A DNA stretch of 64,000 bases, from assembly GCF_018383905.1 (NCBI RefSeq), contig NZ_JAGYWA010000002.1, forward strand, positions 1 through 64,000. The letters run 5' to 3'. Source of the stretch: Flavobacterium branchiicola (lineage in GTDB: Bacteria > Bacteroidota > Bacteroidia > Flavobacteriales > Flavobacteriaceae). The number at the start of each line of letters is the position of its first letter. Position 1 is the first letter of the stretch. The notes beneath the pieces are model-generated. The model searched no databases. It was not told the origin of the DNA and was given only the letters and a program-made list of their open reading frames with translations. The position numbers and the translations under genes were made by a program. Shown here piece by piece: positions 15,974 through 24,415 of this stretch.

Positions 15974-18406
15974 TTGAAAATAGTAAATAAGTTTTATCCG
16001 CATGCCCTTGTAATCCTGGGCTTTATCCTCATATCATTAATTTATTTTTATCCTGTTCTGCAAGGAAAGCAAATCTTTCAGTCTGATATTGCGCAATATA
16101 CAGGAATGGCAAAGGAGCAAAATGACTTCCGTGCAGCTGAAAAAACAGAACCATACTGGACCAATTCTGCTTTTGGTGGTATGCCAACTTATCAGTTAGG
16201 AGCCAATTATCCAAACGATTTTATTGGTAAAATAGATGATGTTTTACGTTTCTTACCACGCCCTGCAGATTATTTATTTCTATACTTCTTAGGTTTTTAC
16301 GGTTTATTATTAGTCTTAAAAACAGATCCGTTAAAAGCATTTATAGGAGCAATTGCCTTCGGTTTTTCTACCTATTTAATTATCATTCTGGGTGTTGGAC
16401 ATAATGCAAAAGCGCACGCCATTGCTTATATGCCGTTGGTTATTGCTGGATTTATACTAGTTTTTCAGAAAAAATACGTTTGGGGAGGATTGCTCACCAT
16501 GTTTGCGGTTGCATTAGAACTTAATGCAAACCACTTTCAAATGACTTATTATTTATTGATTTTCTTATTGATTCTTTCAGGTTATTTTGCTTTCAATTTT
16601 ATAAAAGATAAAGAATACAAACCGCTTTTAATTTCGATTGGAGTTTTGGCAGGAGCAGGAATTCTGGCTCTTGGTGCAAACGCCGGGAATTTATTAGCAA
16701 CAAGTGAATATGCTAAATACAGTATTCGTGATAAAAGTGAGTTAACATTTAATCCTGACGGATCAAAAAATCAAACAACAGCTGCAATGACGACAGACTA
16801 TATTACAGAATATAGTTATGGAATTGCTGAAAGTTTAAACTTAATTGCTCCAAGAATTTTTGGAGGATCAAGCCATGAAAATGTAGGTACAGACAGTCGT
16901 ATGTATGCTTTTATGGTAGAACAAGGCGTTCCTTCAACTCAGGCAGAAGATTTTGTTTCTGGTATGCCAACGTATTGGGGAGACCAGCCAATTGTTTCTG
17001 CACCGGCATATATTGGGGTTGTAGTTTTCTTTTTGGCAGTTTTAGCCCTGTTTATTGATGAAAGAAAAATCAAATATGTATTTCTTTCAGGGGCATTATT
17101 TACTCTGATGCTTTCATGGGGTAAAAACTTTTCGTTATTAACAGATTTCTTTATTGAATATGTTCCGATGTACGATAAGTTTAGAGCCGTATCTTCTATT
17201 CAGGTTATTTTAGAATTATGTTTCCCTGTGCTTGCAGTTATGGGATTACAATCGTTTTTTAAAGCCAAAGATGAACCTAAATTACAGCAAAAAGCTTTGA
17301 TACAAACAGGAGTTTTTGGACTTGGAGTTTTATTGATTTTAGTTTTTGCAAAAGGTTTCTTCCACTTTACAGGAATGAGCGATAAAGCTTATTTAGAAAG
17401 TTACGGACCAGGTTTTGTCGATGCATTAAAAGAAGACAGAATGTCTTTATACTCTGCAGATTTACTTCGTTCAGGATTTTTTATCGTAGTAACTTTTGGA
17501 GTTTTATGGTTGTTCATCAAAAACAAATTCTCTCAGACAACAGCTTTAATAATTGTTGCTGTTTTAATGATTTTTGATTTATTTTTTGTAGATAAAAAAT
17601 ACGTTTCTGCAAAAGATTTCGTAAGTCCGGTTCAGATTGCGGCGCCATTTCAGGAAACACCGGCAGATGCTAAAATTTTACAAGATACTTCTATTTATCG
17701 TGTATTTGATCCGCAAGGACAATTACAGGGAAGATCATCTTATTTCCATAAAACAATTGGAGGTTACAGTGCTGTAAGACCTAGAAGAATGCAACAACTT
17801 TACGATTACCAAATTAGTAAAGGTAATCTTGAAATACTTAATATGTTGAATGTTAAGTATGTGATTCAAACGGATAAAGAAGGAAATGAAATTCCGACAA
17901 TAAATCCTGAAGTAAACGGAAATGCATGGTTTGTAAGCTCTGTAAAACTGGTAAATAAGCCAGATGATGTAATGAAAGCATTAGATCATATCGATACTAA
18001 AAAAGTGGCCGTTTTTAACGTTCATGAGCATGAGGGTAAATTTAAAAATGCCCGAATGAAAAAGCAATGGGATACAACCGGAACGATTAAAGTTGTTGAA
18101 TACAAGCCAAATTACATTAAATACAAATCTGATAATGGAAAAGATGGTTTAGCCGTATTCTCTGAAATGTACTATAAAAATGGCTGGAATGCATATATCG
18201 ACGGACAGTTAACAGATCATTTTCCTGTTGATTATGTGTTAAGAGCAATGGAAGTTCCAGGTGGAAAACATACTATTGAATTTAAATTTGAACCGCAGGT
18301 TATTAAAACCGGTGGAACTATAACTTTAATAAGTTCAATTGCAATGTTGCTGCTTTTAATTGGTGGGGTTTATTTTGAGAGTAAGAAGACAAAAACTGAA
18401 AAATAA
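15974..18406 (+). CDS. YfhO family membrane protein
   Basis: The 810-residue protein has about 12-14 membrane helices across residues 10-560. A C-terminal extracytoplasmic domain (about 560-780) includes YFHKTIGGYSAVRPRRMQQLYD, NILNMLNVKYVI-like and YKNGWNAYIDG phrases, and the last helix is at about 785-803. These features match YfhO, a large GT-C-like family linked to glycosylation of surface polymers (in Firmicutes, of lipoteichoic acid). The acceptor here is unknown. The start appears to be TTG at 15974. Genes for a glycosyltransferase and a flippase follow, with a two-gene module inserted between. Confidence 0.88.
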   Translation: MKIVNKFYPHALVILGFILISLIYFYPVLQGKQIFQSDIAQYTGMAKEQNDFRAAEKTEPYWTNSAFGGMPTYQLGANYPNDFIGKIDDVLRFLPRPADYLFLYFLGFYGLLLVLKTDPLKAFIGAIAFGFSTYLIIILGVGHNAKAHAIAYMPLVIAGFILVFQKKYVWGGLLTMFAVALELNANHFQMTYYLLIFLLILSGYFAFNFIKDKEYKPLLISIGVLAGAGILALGANAGNLLATSEYAKYSIRDKSELTFNPDGSKNQTTAAMTTDYITEYSYGIAESLNLIAPRIFGGSSHENVGTDSRMYAFMVEQGVPSTQAEDFVSGMPTYWGDQPIVSAPAYIGVVVFFLAVLALFIDERKIKYVFLSGALFTLMLSWGKNFSLLTDFFIEYVPMYDKFRAVSSIQVILELCFPVLAVMGLQSFFKAKDEPKLQQKALIQTGVFGLGVLLILVFAKGFFHFTGMSDKAYLESYGPGFVDALKEDRMSLYSADLLRSGFFIVVTFGVLWLFIKNKFSQTTALIIVAVLMIFDLFFVDKKYVSAKDFVSPVQIAAPFQETPADAKILQDTSIYRVFDPQGQLQGRSSYFHKTIGGYSAVRPRRMQQLYDYQISKGNLEILNMLNVKYVIQTDKEGNEIPTINPEVNGNAWFVSSVKLVNKPDDVMKALDHIDTKKVAVFNVHEHEGKFKNARMKKQWDTTGTIKVVEYKPNYIKYKSDNGKDGLAVFSEMYYKNGWNAYIDGQLTDHFPVDYVLRAMEVPGGKHTIEFKFEPQVIKTGGTITLISSIAMLLLLIGGVYFESKKTKTEK

Positions 18407-18445
18407 AGATCGTTTTTTTAAATAATTTACTGTTATATCATTTTG

Positions 18446-18453
18446 TATCTTTG
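18446..18453 (+). promoter_or_regulatory. Promoter of the nucleotidyltransferase module
   Basis: TATCTTTG matches TAnnTTTG, 25 bases before the ATG at 18479, giving the two small genes their own promoter. Confidence 0.55.
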
Positions 18454-18478
18454 TTTGACGTATTTTAAAAGCTAAGCA

Positions 18479-18646
18479 ATGAAAGATGTTTTATTAAATT
18501 TTGGTACTCCAAAGGAATTGGAAGCTAAAAGAATTGCTGAAATTAAATCGCTTTCTTATTTAGAAAGATTAGAAAGATTGATGGTTATAATGGAAGTTTC
18601 ATATACTTTAAAAACGGCAAAAATAATTCAATCTAAAAAACGATGA
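18479..18646 (+). CDS. Small helical protein overlapping a nucleotidyltransferase gene
   Basis: The 55-residue basic protein (MKDVLLNFGTPKELEAKRIA to the end IIQSKKR) is predicted mostly helical. Its last codons overlap the start of the nucleotidyltransferase gene by ATGA at 18643-18646, a sign of translational coupling. A promoter box lies directly upstream. The order small protein then nucleotidyltransferase with a four-base overlap resembles toxin-antitoxin modules, in which this would be the antitoxin or a regulatory subunit. No family was recognised. Confidence 0.65.
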   Translation: MKDVLLNFGTPKELEAKRIAEIKSLSYLERLERLMVIMEVSYTLKTAKIIQSKKR

Positions 18647-19116
18647 ATGAGCAAATAATTGCCATTTGGAACAGTTTTTTCGAAAACAAAGTTAAATACA
18701 TAACTATTGGTGGGTTTGCAGTAAATATTTATGGCTATAATAGAAATACTGGAGATATTGATATTTATCTTGAAGATACACTTGAAAATAGAGTAAATTT
18801 AAGAAAGGCGCTAAGAGAAATAAATTTAGGTGATTTTGAAACAATAGAAACCATGCAATTTATTCCAGGTTGGACAGACTTTACATTAAGTTATGGATTA
18901 AGACTGGATATAATGACAGCAGTAAAAGGTTTGGAAGATAAAACTTTTGCATCATTATTAGAAGATGCTACAATCGTAAAAATAGGTGAAACTCCAGTTT
19001 ATTTTATTGATTATGAAAGTTTGATTGTTGCAAAAAAAGCTGCCAATAGGCCGAAAGATGTTTTGGATATTGAAGAATTAGAGAAGGTGAACAACGAGAA
19101 TAAAGAAAAAACGTAA
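18643..19116 (+). CDS. Nucleotidyltransferase-fold protein (DUF6036-like), possible toxin
   Basis: This 157-residue protein shows the minimal nucleotidyltransferase signature: TIGGFAVNIYGYNRNTGDIDIYLED (about residues 20-44), where GG and the DxD pair (DID) bind metal and nucleotide. A third acidic position is likely in LRLDIMTA. The C-terminal part FIDYESLIVAKKAANRPKDVLDIEEL is typical of DUF6036 and AbiEii-type relatives. Such proteins can modify RNA or protein and occur in toxin-antitoxin pairs, but some are plain enzymes. Coupling to the upstream 55-residue gene supports a module. Confidence 0.75.
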   Translation: MNEQIIAIWNSFFENKVKYITIGGFAVNIYGYNRNTGDIDIYLEDTLENRVNLRKALREINLGDFETIETMQFIPGWTDFTLSYGLRLDIMTAVKGLEDKTFASLLEDATIVKIGETPVYFIDYESLIVAKKAANRPKDVLDIEELEKVNNENKEKT

Positions 19117-19154
19117 TCAACTTACATAGATTTTTTTAGAAATTAAAGAATAAA

Positions 19155-20441
19155 TTGGAACAAAAAAAACTTTTAATAATAACTTATTACTTCCCGCCAG
19201 CAGGAGGGCCAGGGGTACAACGCTGGTTGAAATTTGTAAAATACCTTCCTGAGTTTGATATTCAGCCTATTGTTTATGTTCCGGAGAATCCGACTTATCC
19301 AATTGTAGATGAAGGTTTGGTAAGTGAAATATCAGATAAAGTAATTGTTCTTAAAAATAAAATATGGGAGCCATACCAATTGGCTTCCATTTTTTCTAAA
19401 AATAAAACCAAGAAAATTAGTTCCGGAATTTTTCCACATAAAAAGAAACAAACCTTTTTAGATAAAACCTTTCTTTGGGTTCGTGGAAACCTTTTTATTC
19501 CGGATGCACGTGTTTTTTGGGTAAAACCCTCTGTTTCTTATCTTGAAAAATACATCAGAGAAAATAATATTGATACGATTGTAACATCGGGGCCTCCGCA
19601 TAGTTTGCATTTAATCGGATTAGAATTAAAAGAAAAACTAAATGTAAAATGGTTTGCTGATTTCCGCGATCCATGGACAACTATTGGTTATCATAAAGCT
19701 TTGCGTTTGTCTGGTTATGCAGATAAAAAGCACAAACAATTAGAACATAAAGTGCTTAATTCTGCCGATACTATTATTGTAACCAGTAAAACTACAAAAG
19801 CAGAATTTCAGGCAATCACCAATAAACCAATTGAAGTAATTACAAATGGTTACGACGTTGAGAATGTTGAAAAGCAGACTTTAGATACTAAATTTACACT
19901 GGCACATATTGGTTCGTTTTTATCAGACCGAAACCCTAAATTTTTATGGGAATGTCTGGTTGAATTATTAAACGAAATACAGGATTTTAAATCTCATCTT
20001 GAAATCAAATTAATAGGAGCGGTAAGTCAGGAAGTGCTTGATTCTGTTGCGGAATTTCAATTGAATGCTTATTTAAACCTTCTTGGATATGTTTCGCACA
20101 AAGAAGCAATCGCACATCAAAAAAAATCACAGGTTTTACTTTTAATTGAAATTAATTCTGAAGATACTAAAAGTATAATTCCTGGGAAATTGTTTGAATA
20201 CATGGTTTCAAATCGCCCAATAATTGCTATTGGTCCTCAGGGATCTGATTTTGCAGATATTATAAAAGAAACCAATACAGGAGTATTTTTTGATTATTCT
20301 GAAAAAGCGAAATTAAAAAGTGTAATTTTGGACTTTTATAATCAGTTTTTGGAAGGAAAATTACAAGCGAATGGTGTTGGTTTACAGCAGTATTCAAGAA
20401 AAAGCCTAACCAAACAATTAGCACAATTGATTAACAAATAA
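19155..20441 (+). CDS. Family 4-type glycosyltransferase
   Basis: The 428-residue GT-B protein opens with LLIITYYFPPAGGPGVQRW (about 5-23), the donor-side glycine loop of GT4 enzymes. The C-terminal Rossmann half (about 220-425) contains ITNGYDVENV, LAHIGSFLSDRNPKFLWECL and IPGKLFEYMVSNRPIIAIGPQGSD, which includes the EX-type nucleotide-sugar site. No membrane helix is present; it would act at the inner face of the cytoplasmic membrane. The start is TTG at 19155. Neighbours YfhO and a flippase point to assembly of a surface glycan. Confidence 0.88.
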   Translation: MEQKKLLIITYYFPPAGGPGVQRWLKFVKYLPEFDIQPIVYVPENPTYPIVDEGLVSEISDKVIVLKNKIWEPYQLASIFSKNKTKKISSGIFPHKKKQTFLDKTFLWVRGNLFIPDARVFWVKPSVSYLEKYIRENNIDTIVTSGPPHSLHLIGLELKEKLNVKWFADFRDPWTTIGYHKALRLSGYADKKHKQLEHKVLNSADTIIVTSKTTKAEFQAITNKPIEVITNGYDVENVEKQTLDTKFTLAHIGSFLSDRNPKFLWECLVELLNEIQDFKSHLEIKLIGAVSQEVLDSVAEFQLNAYLNLLGYVSHKEAIAHQKKSQVLLLIEINSEDTKSIIPGKLFEYMVSNRPIIAIGPQGSDFADIIKETNTGVFFDYSEKAKLKSVILDFYNQFLEGKLQANGVGLQQYSRKSLTKQLAQLINK

Positions 20442-20491
20442 TCAATTGTGGCAAAAGCTAAAATTTAAAATCTAAATTCAGAAATCCAAAA

Positions 20492-21961
20492 ATGGGTATT
20501 GTCTTAAACCAGTCCTTTAAAAACACTGTAATTACATATATTGGTTTTGGCATCGGAGCCATTAATACACTTTATTTATATCCAATTTTTCTGGGGTCAA
20601 CTTTTTACGGATTGACTAATTATATTACTTCAAGTGCAAATGTTATCATGCCATTGTTTGCTATTGGAATGCAAAATACGCTCGTAAAATTTTATTCCCA
20701 ATATAAAACCGAGGAAGAAAAATCTCAATTTTTATCATTTACGGTTTTGTTTCCCATTCTATTAATAATTCCCCTGTTATTGATTGGACTTTGTTTCTAT
20801 GATGAAATTCTGTTCTTTTTATCAAAAAAGAATGCGATTGTTAAAAGTTATATCTGGCTGATACCTTTTATAGCTTTGACTATGGCTTATTTTGAAATTT
20901 TTTACGCGTGGGCCCGTGTTCATATGCATTCCGTTTTCGGTAATTTTATTAAAGAAATCGGTTTAAGATTGTTTTCATTATTTCTATTGATAGCGGTTTA
21001 TTTTAAGGTTCTTACTGTCGAAGGATTTGTATATGCCACTGCGGTACTTTATTTGTTGGCCTTTCTGGTTACCATGTTTTATGCCTTTAGCGTTCAGAAG
21101 CCACATTTTCAGCTTACAAAGCCAAAAAATACTAAAGATATATTAGTTTACACTTTCTATATTATTTTATCAGGAAGCGTAGCTAACCTGCTTTTAGACG
21201 GAGATAAAATGATATTGAATCAATACATGGTTATTGATAACATTGCATTCTATTCTGTTGCCACTTACATTGCTTTGGTAATTTCAGTGCCAAGTCGTGC
21301 CATGCATCAGATTGTATATCCGATTACTGCTAAACTGATGCACGAAAATAAATTTGAAGAGCTTGATATGCTTTATAAAAAAACGTCAATTAATTTACAG
21401 ATGGTTGGTGGATTTGTTATGCTGTGTATATTCGTAAATATCAATCAATTGTATGAATTGGTTCCAAAAGAATACAGTGGCGGAATCGCAGTTGTTTTCA
21501 TGATCGGATTATCGAAATACTTTGACTTAATTTTAGGAAACAATAATGCAATTATCTTTAATACTAAATATTATAGAATGGTATTGTATTTAGGATTAAT
21601 GTTGGTTGTTTTAACGATTGTTCTGAATATGATTTTTATTCCAATTTTCGGAATTTTCGGTTCTGCATTTGCGACCTTATTATCTATTACTCTTTATAGC
21701 TTGGCAAAATTACTTTTTGTGGTGAAGAAGCTTCATTTGTACCCTTTTACAAAAGAAACAATTTATTCTGCGCTATTAACTTTTGCTTTGTTTTTAGTGT
21801 TTTATTTCTGGGAATTTCCATTTTTCCAATTGATTAGTATCGCCTTAAAATCAGTTTTAGTAACCATTGTATATGTGTATCTAAATTATAAATTTAATAT
21901 CTCGCCAGATATAAATCGAGTAATTGATACTGTTTTGAAAAAGGTTGGAATCAAGATTTAA
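20492..21961 (+). CDS. Polysaccharide flippase / O-antigen translocase-like membrane protein
   Basis: The 489-residue protein has about 12-14 membrane helices and no large soluble domain, with the early charged loop FYSQYKTEEEKSQF and the central SVANLLLDGDKMILNQYM typical of the MOP/Wzx flippase superfamily. It would move lipid-linked oligosaccharides across the cytoplasmic membrane. It starts 50 bases after the glycosyltransferase stop on the same strand, and the two are likely co-transcribed. Confidence 0.85.
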   Translation: MGIVLNQSFKNTVITYIGFGIGAINTLYLYPIFLGSTFYGLTNYITSSANVIMPLFAIGMQNTLVKFYSQYKTEEEKSQFLSFTVLFPILLIIPLLLIGLCFYDEILFFLSKKNAIVKSYIWLIPFIALTMAYFEIFYAWARVHMHSVFGNFIKEIGLRLFSLFLLIAVYFKVLTVEGFVYATAVLYLLAFLVTMFYAFSVQKPHFQLTKPKNTKDILVYTFYIILSGSVANLLLDGDKMILNQYMVIDNIAFYSVATYIALVISVPSRAMHQIVYPITAKLMHENKFEELDMLYKKTSINLQMVGGFVMLCIFVNINQLYELVPKEYSGGIAVVFMIGLSKYFDLILGNNNAIIFNTKYYRMVLYLGLMLVVLTIVLNMIFIPIFGIFGSAFATLLSITLYSLAKLLFVVKKLHLYPFTKETIYSALLTFALFLVFYFWEFPFFQLISIALKSVLVTIVYVYLNYKFNISPDINRVIDTVLKKVGIKI

Positions 21962-22016
21962 TACGATTTTTTTGAAGATTAAAGGCTAAAGTTAAATTTT
22001 GCATCATTTTTGTTTT

Positions 22017-22024
22017 TATATTTG
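22017..22024 (+). promoter_or_regulatory. Promoter of the mscS-type gene
   Basis: TATATTTG matches TAnnTTTG, 34 bases before the ATG at 22059. Confidence 0.45.
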
Positions 22025-22058
22025 TTAGAAAGGATAACCAATTTATTTCTAATAGATT

Positions 22059-23696
22059 ATGAAAAGTAAAATCATTTGTATTTTTTCATTCTTTTTCTTT
22101 TTTGTTTCTTCATTCACTTTTGCCCAAAAAGATACTGTTAATACAGTTCATCAAAAATTAAAAGGTTATCCTGTAAGTCCGTTTAAAGACACCCTTTTTT
22201 ATGTTTATAACAACGTAGGTTCTTTTTCTGCTGAAAACAGAGCCAATGCAATCAGCGAAAAAATTAAGAAACTATATGAAGATTCTTTTTTTGAGCCCGA
22301 TTCACTAGAAGTAGTTTCTTCTGATATTTCTGAGGATATCACGTATAAGGGCGATTTTGTTTTAATGTCTATTTTAGATAATGATGCTAAAGTTGAAAAA
22401 CAAACAAAATCTTTTGTAGCAAAGCGAAATGCTGCTTTGATAAAACGAGCTATTATTTATCAGAATGAAAACTATTCGCAACTTCCCAAAAGGCTTGGTT
22501 ACACAGCTTTATTAATCTTTTTAATCGGATTGATGTTGTTTGTTGTAAACAGGATCTTCAACTGGATAAAACTTCGAATCCTGAAAAGGAGCGATAAGTA
22601 TTTTAAAGGAATCGCCTATAATAATATAAATATACTAACATCGCAGAAACAGCAGTTTTTAAGCATGAAACTGTTCGGATTCATAAAAATTATTGTCCTT
22701 ATTTTTATTGTTTATCTTTCATTGCCGGTACTATTTAGCATTTTTCCCGCAACAGAAGTTTACACCACAACTTTATTACGCTGGATACTTACTCCTGCAA
22801 AATTGGCTGTTATGGGTTTTGTTGGATTCCTGCCTAGTTTGGTTACCATTTTTGTAATCATCATTATCTTTAGATATACTATTAAAATAATCAAGTTCTT
22901 CTTTGACGAAATAAAAAAGGAAAACATAAAGATAGATGGCTTTTACAGTGATTGGGCGATGCCTACGTTCAATATCATTCGATTTCTGATGTTTGCCTTC
23001 ATGCTCGTAATTATATTTCCTTATTTGCCCGGTTCTGATTCTGATATTTTCAAAGGAGTTTCTGTTTTCGTAGGTATATTATTTTCATTAGGATCTTCAA
23101 ATGCAATTGCCAATATGGTTGCCGGATTGGTTATTACCTATATGCGTCCGTTTAAAATTGGTGATTTTATCAAGATTGGAGATGTGAGCGGAGAAGTAAT
23201 TGAAAAAACAGCATTGGTTACCAGAATCAGAACACCAAAGTTTGAAGATATCACCATTCCGAATGCGACAGTTTTGTCGAGTACATCAACAAATTTTTCT
23301 TCCAATACCAAACATTCCACAAACGGTTTGCTAATTCATACAACAGTAACAATCGGTTATGATGTTCCGTGGAAAGATATTCACAAAGCGTTGATTACGG
23401 CCGCATCAAAAACGGAATTAACCGAAAAAACACCGGAACCTTTTGTATTGCAAACCAGTTTAGATGATTTTTATGTTTCATATCAAATCAATGTTTACAC
23501 GAAAGAACCAACTAAGCAGCCCAGAATTTATTCTTCGCTGCATCAAAATATTCAGGATTCTTTTAATGAAGCCGGAATCGAAATCATGTCACCACATTAC
23601 AATGCGTTGCGAGACGGAAATACAACAACAATTCCGTCTAATTATTTAGATAAGGATTATGAAACGCCTTCGTTTAATGTAAAGAATAAAAGTTAA
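22059..23696 (+). CDS. Mechanosensitive ion channel of the MscS family
   Basis: The 545-residue protein has a signal peptide (ending FTFAQ), a periplasmic region of about 125 residues, four or so membrane helices, and the MscS core (about 330-530). The pore helix is SLGSSNAIANMVAGLVITYMRPFKIGDFIKIGD (about 346-378), rich in Gly and Ala as expected, and the beta domain carries GEVIEKTALVTRIRTPKFEDITIPN. It opens under membrane tension to release solutes. It is longer than E. coli MscS (286 residues), as many Bacteroidota members are. It appears to be a single gene; a weak hairpin follows the stop. Confidence 0.92.
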   Translation: MKSKIICIFSFFFFFVSSFTFAQKDTVNTVHQKLKGYPVSPFKDTLFYVYNNVGSFSAENRANAISEKIKKLYEDSFFEPDSLEVVSSDISEDITYKGDFVLMSILDNDAKVEKQTKSFVAKRNAALIKRAIIYQNENYSQLPKRLGYTALLIFLIGLMLFVVNRIFNWIKLRILKRSDKYFKGIAYNNINILTSQKQQFLSMKLFGFIKIIVLIFIVYLSLPVLFSIFPATEVYTTTLLRWILTPAKLAVMGFVGFLPSLVTIFVIIIIFRYTIKIIKFFFDEIKKENIKIDGFYSDWAMPTFNIIRFLMFAFMLVIIFPYLPGSDSDIFKGVSVFVGILFSLGSSNAIANMVAGLVITYMRPFKIGDFIKIGDVSGEVIEKTALVTRIRTPKFEDITIPNATVLSSTSTNFSSNTKHSTNGLLIHTTVTIGYDVPWKDIHKALITAASKTELTEKTPEPFVLQTSLDDFYVSYQINVYTKEPTKQPRIYSSLHQNIQDSFNEAGIEIMSPHYNALRDGNTTTIPSNYLDKDYETPSFNVKNKS

Positions 23697-23939
23697 GCTA
23701 TTGATTTTTAAATAGCTAGTTTTGAAATTTAACAGTCGTTGTTTTGGATTTAATTTTATAAAAACTAAATTTAGCTGAGAATTCAATAATAGTTTGCGAA
23801 ATATGATAAAAAAGTTCGTATATAACGCAATAAAAATTGATATTTTGGTGTTTTATTGAGATTGGAATGCTTTTTAGAATCATAAAGAGCATTAAGTAAT
23901 TGTAGTAGTATTAAGATTAATATTTTTTAATTGAAGATT

Positions 23940-24239
23940 ATGAAAAACAATCAACTTAGTCAGGAACAAAGCTTGCAAGTGTTCTCTAATATGATATCAA
24001 ATAAAATTCATAAAGGATTTATACTGGAAGAGCGAAATGATGAATTACTTTTTGCCGTGCTTTCTAAAGGCGGAAAAGTAGTAAATCATGGTTTGAATTT
24101 TACTATTTTTTGCCTGACTTTAGGATTGTGGTCGTTCGCCTGGCTTTACCTTACTCTGGAGGCCTCAAAGCAAAAAAAGATATTAGTTGCCATTGATGAA
24201 GATGGTTTCCCTTTTGAAGAAAAATGTCTAGTAGCGTGA
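23940..24239 (+). CDS. Small membrane protein of unknown function
   Basis: The 99-residue protein, started at ATG 23940 rather than an upstream in-frame TTG, has a soluble N-terminal part (about 1-50), one or two membrane helices (LNFTIFCLTLGLWSFAWLYLTLEA, about 52-75) and a short charged end (ILVAIDEDGFPFEEKCLVA). A cation-rich turn (ASKQKK) puts the C-terminus at the cytoplasmic side by the positive-inside rule. No family was recognised. About 240 bases of AT-rich sequence precede it, with no clear promoter box. Confidence 0.6.
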   Translation: MKNNQLSQEQSLQVFSNMISNKIHKGFILEERNDELLFAVLSKGGKVVNHGLNFTIFCLTLGLWSFAWLYLTLEASKQKKILVAIDEDGFPFEEKCLVA

Positions 24240-24415
24240 AGCAATAGGCTTTAAGCCTTAAGCTATAAGCAGAATTAACTAAAAAAACAGCGATATGGTA
24301 CCATATCGCTGTTTTTTTGCTTTATACATTTCAAAAAGGCTTTGTATTAATCAGGCAAAAGCCTAAAGCCTAAAGCCTAAAGCTTATTGCGTGAAGCTTA
24401 AAGCCTAAAGCTTTT
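24240..24415. repeat. Nested inverted-repeat element built of the word AAGCCTA
   Basis: The left arm begins GCAATAGGCTTTAAGCC and the right arm ends CTAAAGCTTATTGC, so the arms are imperfect inverses. The right arm repeats AAGCCTA three times and a weaker fourth copy follows. A perfect terminator hairpin sits between the arms at 24281-24318. The element fills the gap between convergent genes and its last copy runs up to the uvrA stop at 24416. Its plan is shared with the elements at 41934, 43395, 53714, 59549 and 63706. Confidence 0.75.
24281..24318. terminator. Perfect bidirectional terminator between convergent genes
   Basis: An 18-bp perfect stem (A-run, then CAGCGATATGG; inverse CCATATCGCTG, then T-run) has a two-base TA centre. 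It can end transcription from both sides. Confidence 0.9.

Noticed and set aside
24281..24318. Perfect palindrome with GGTACC centre as an operator
   Set aside because: A- and T-run flanks and position between convergent genes identify a bidirectional terminator.
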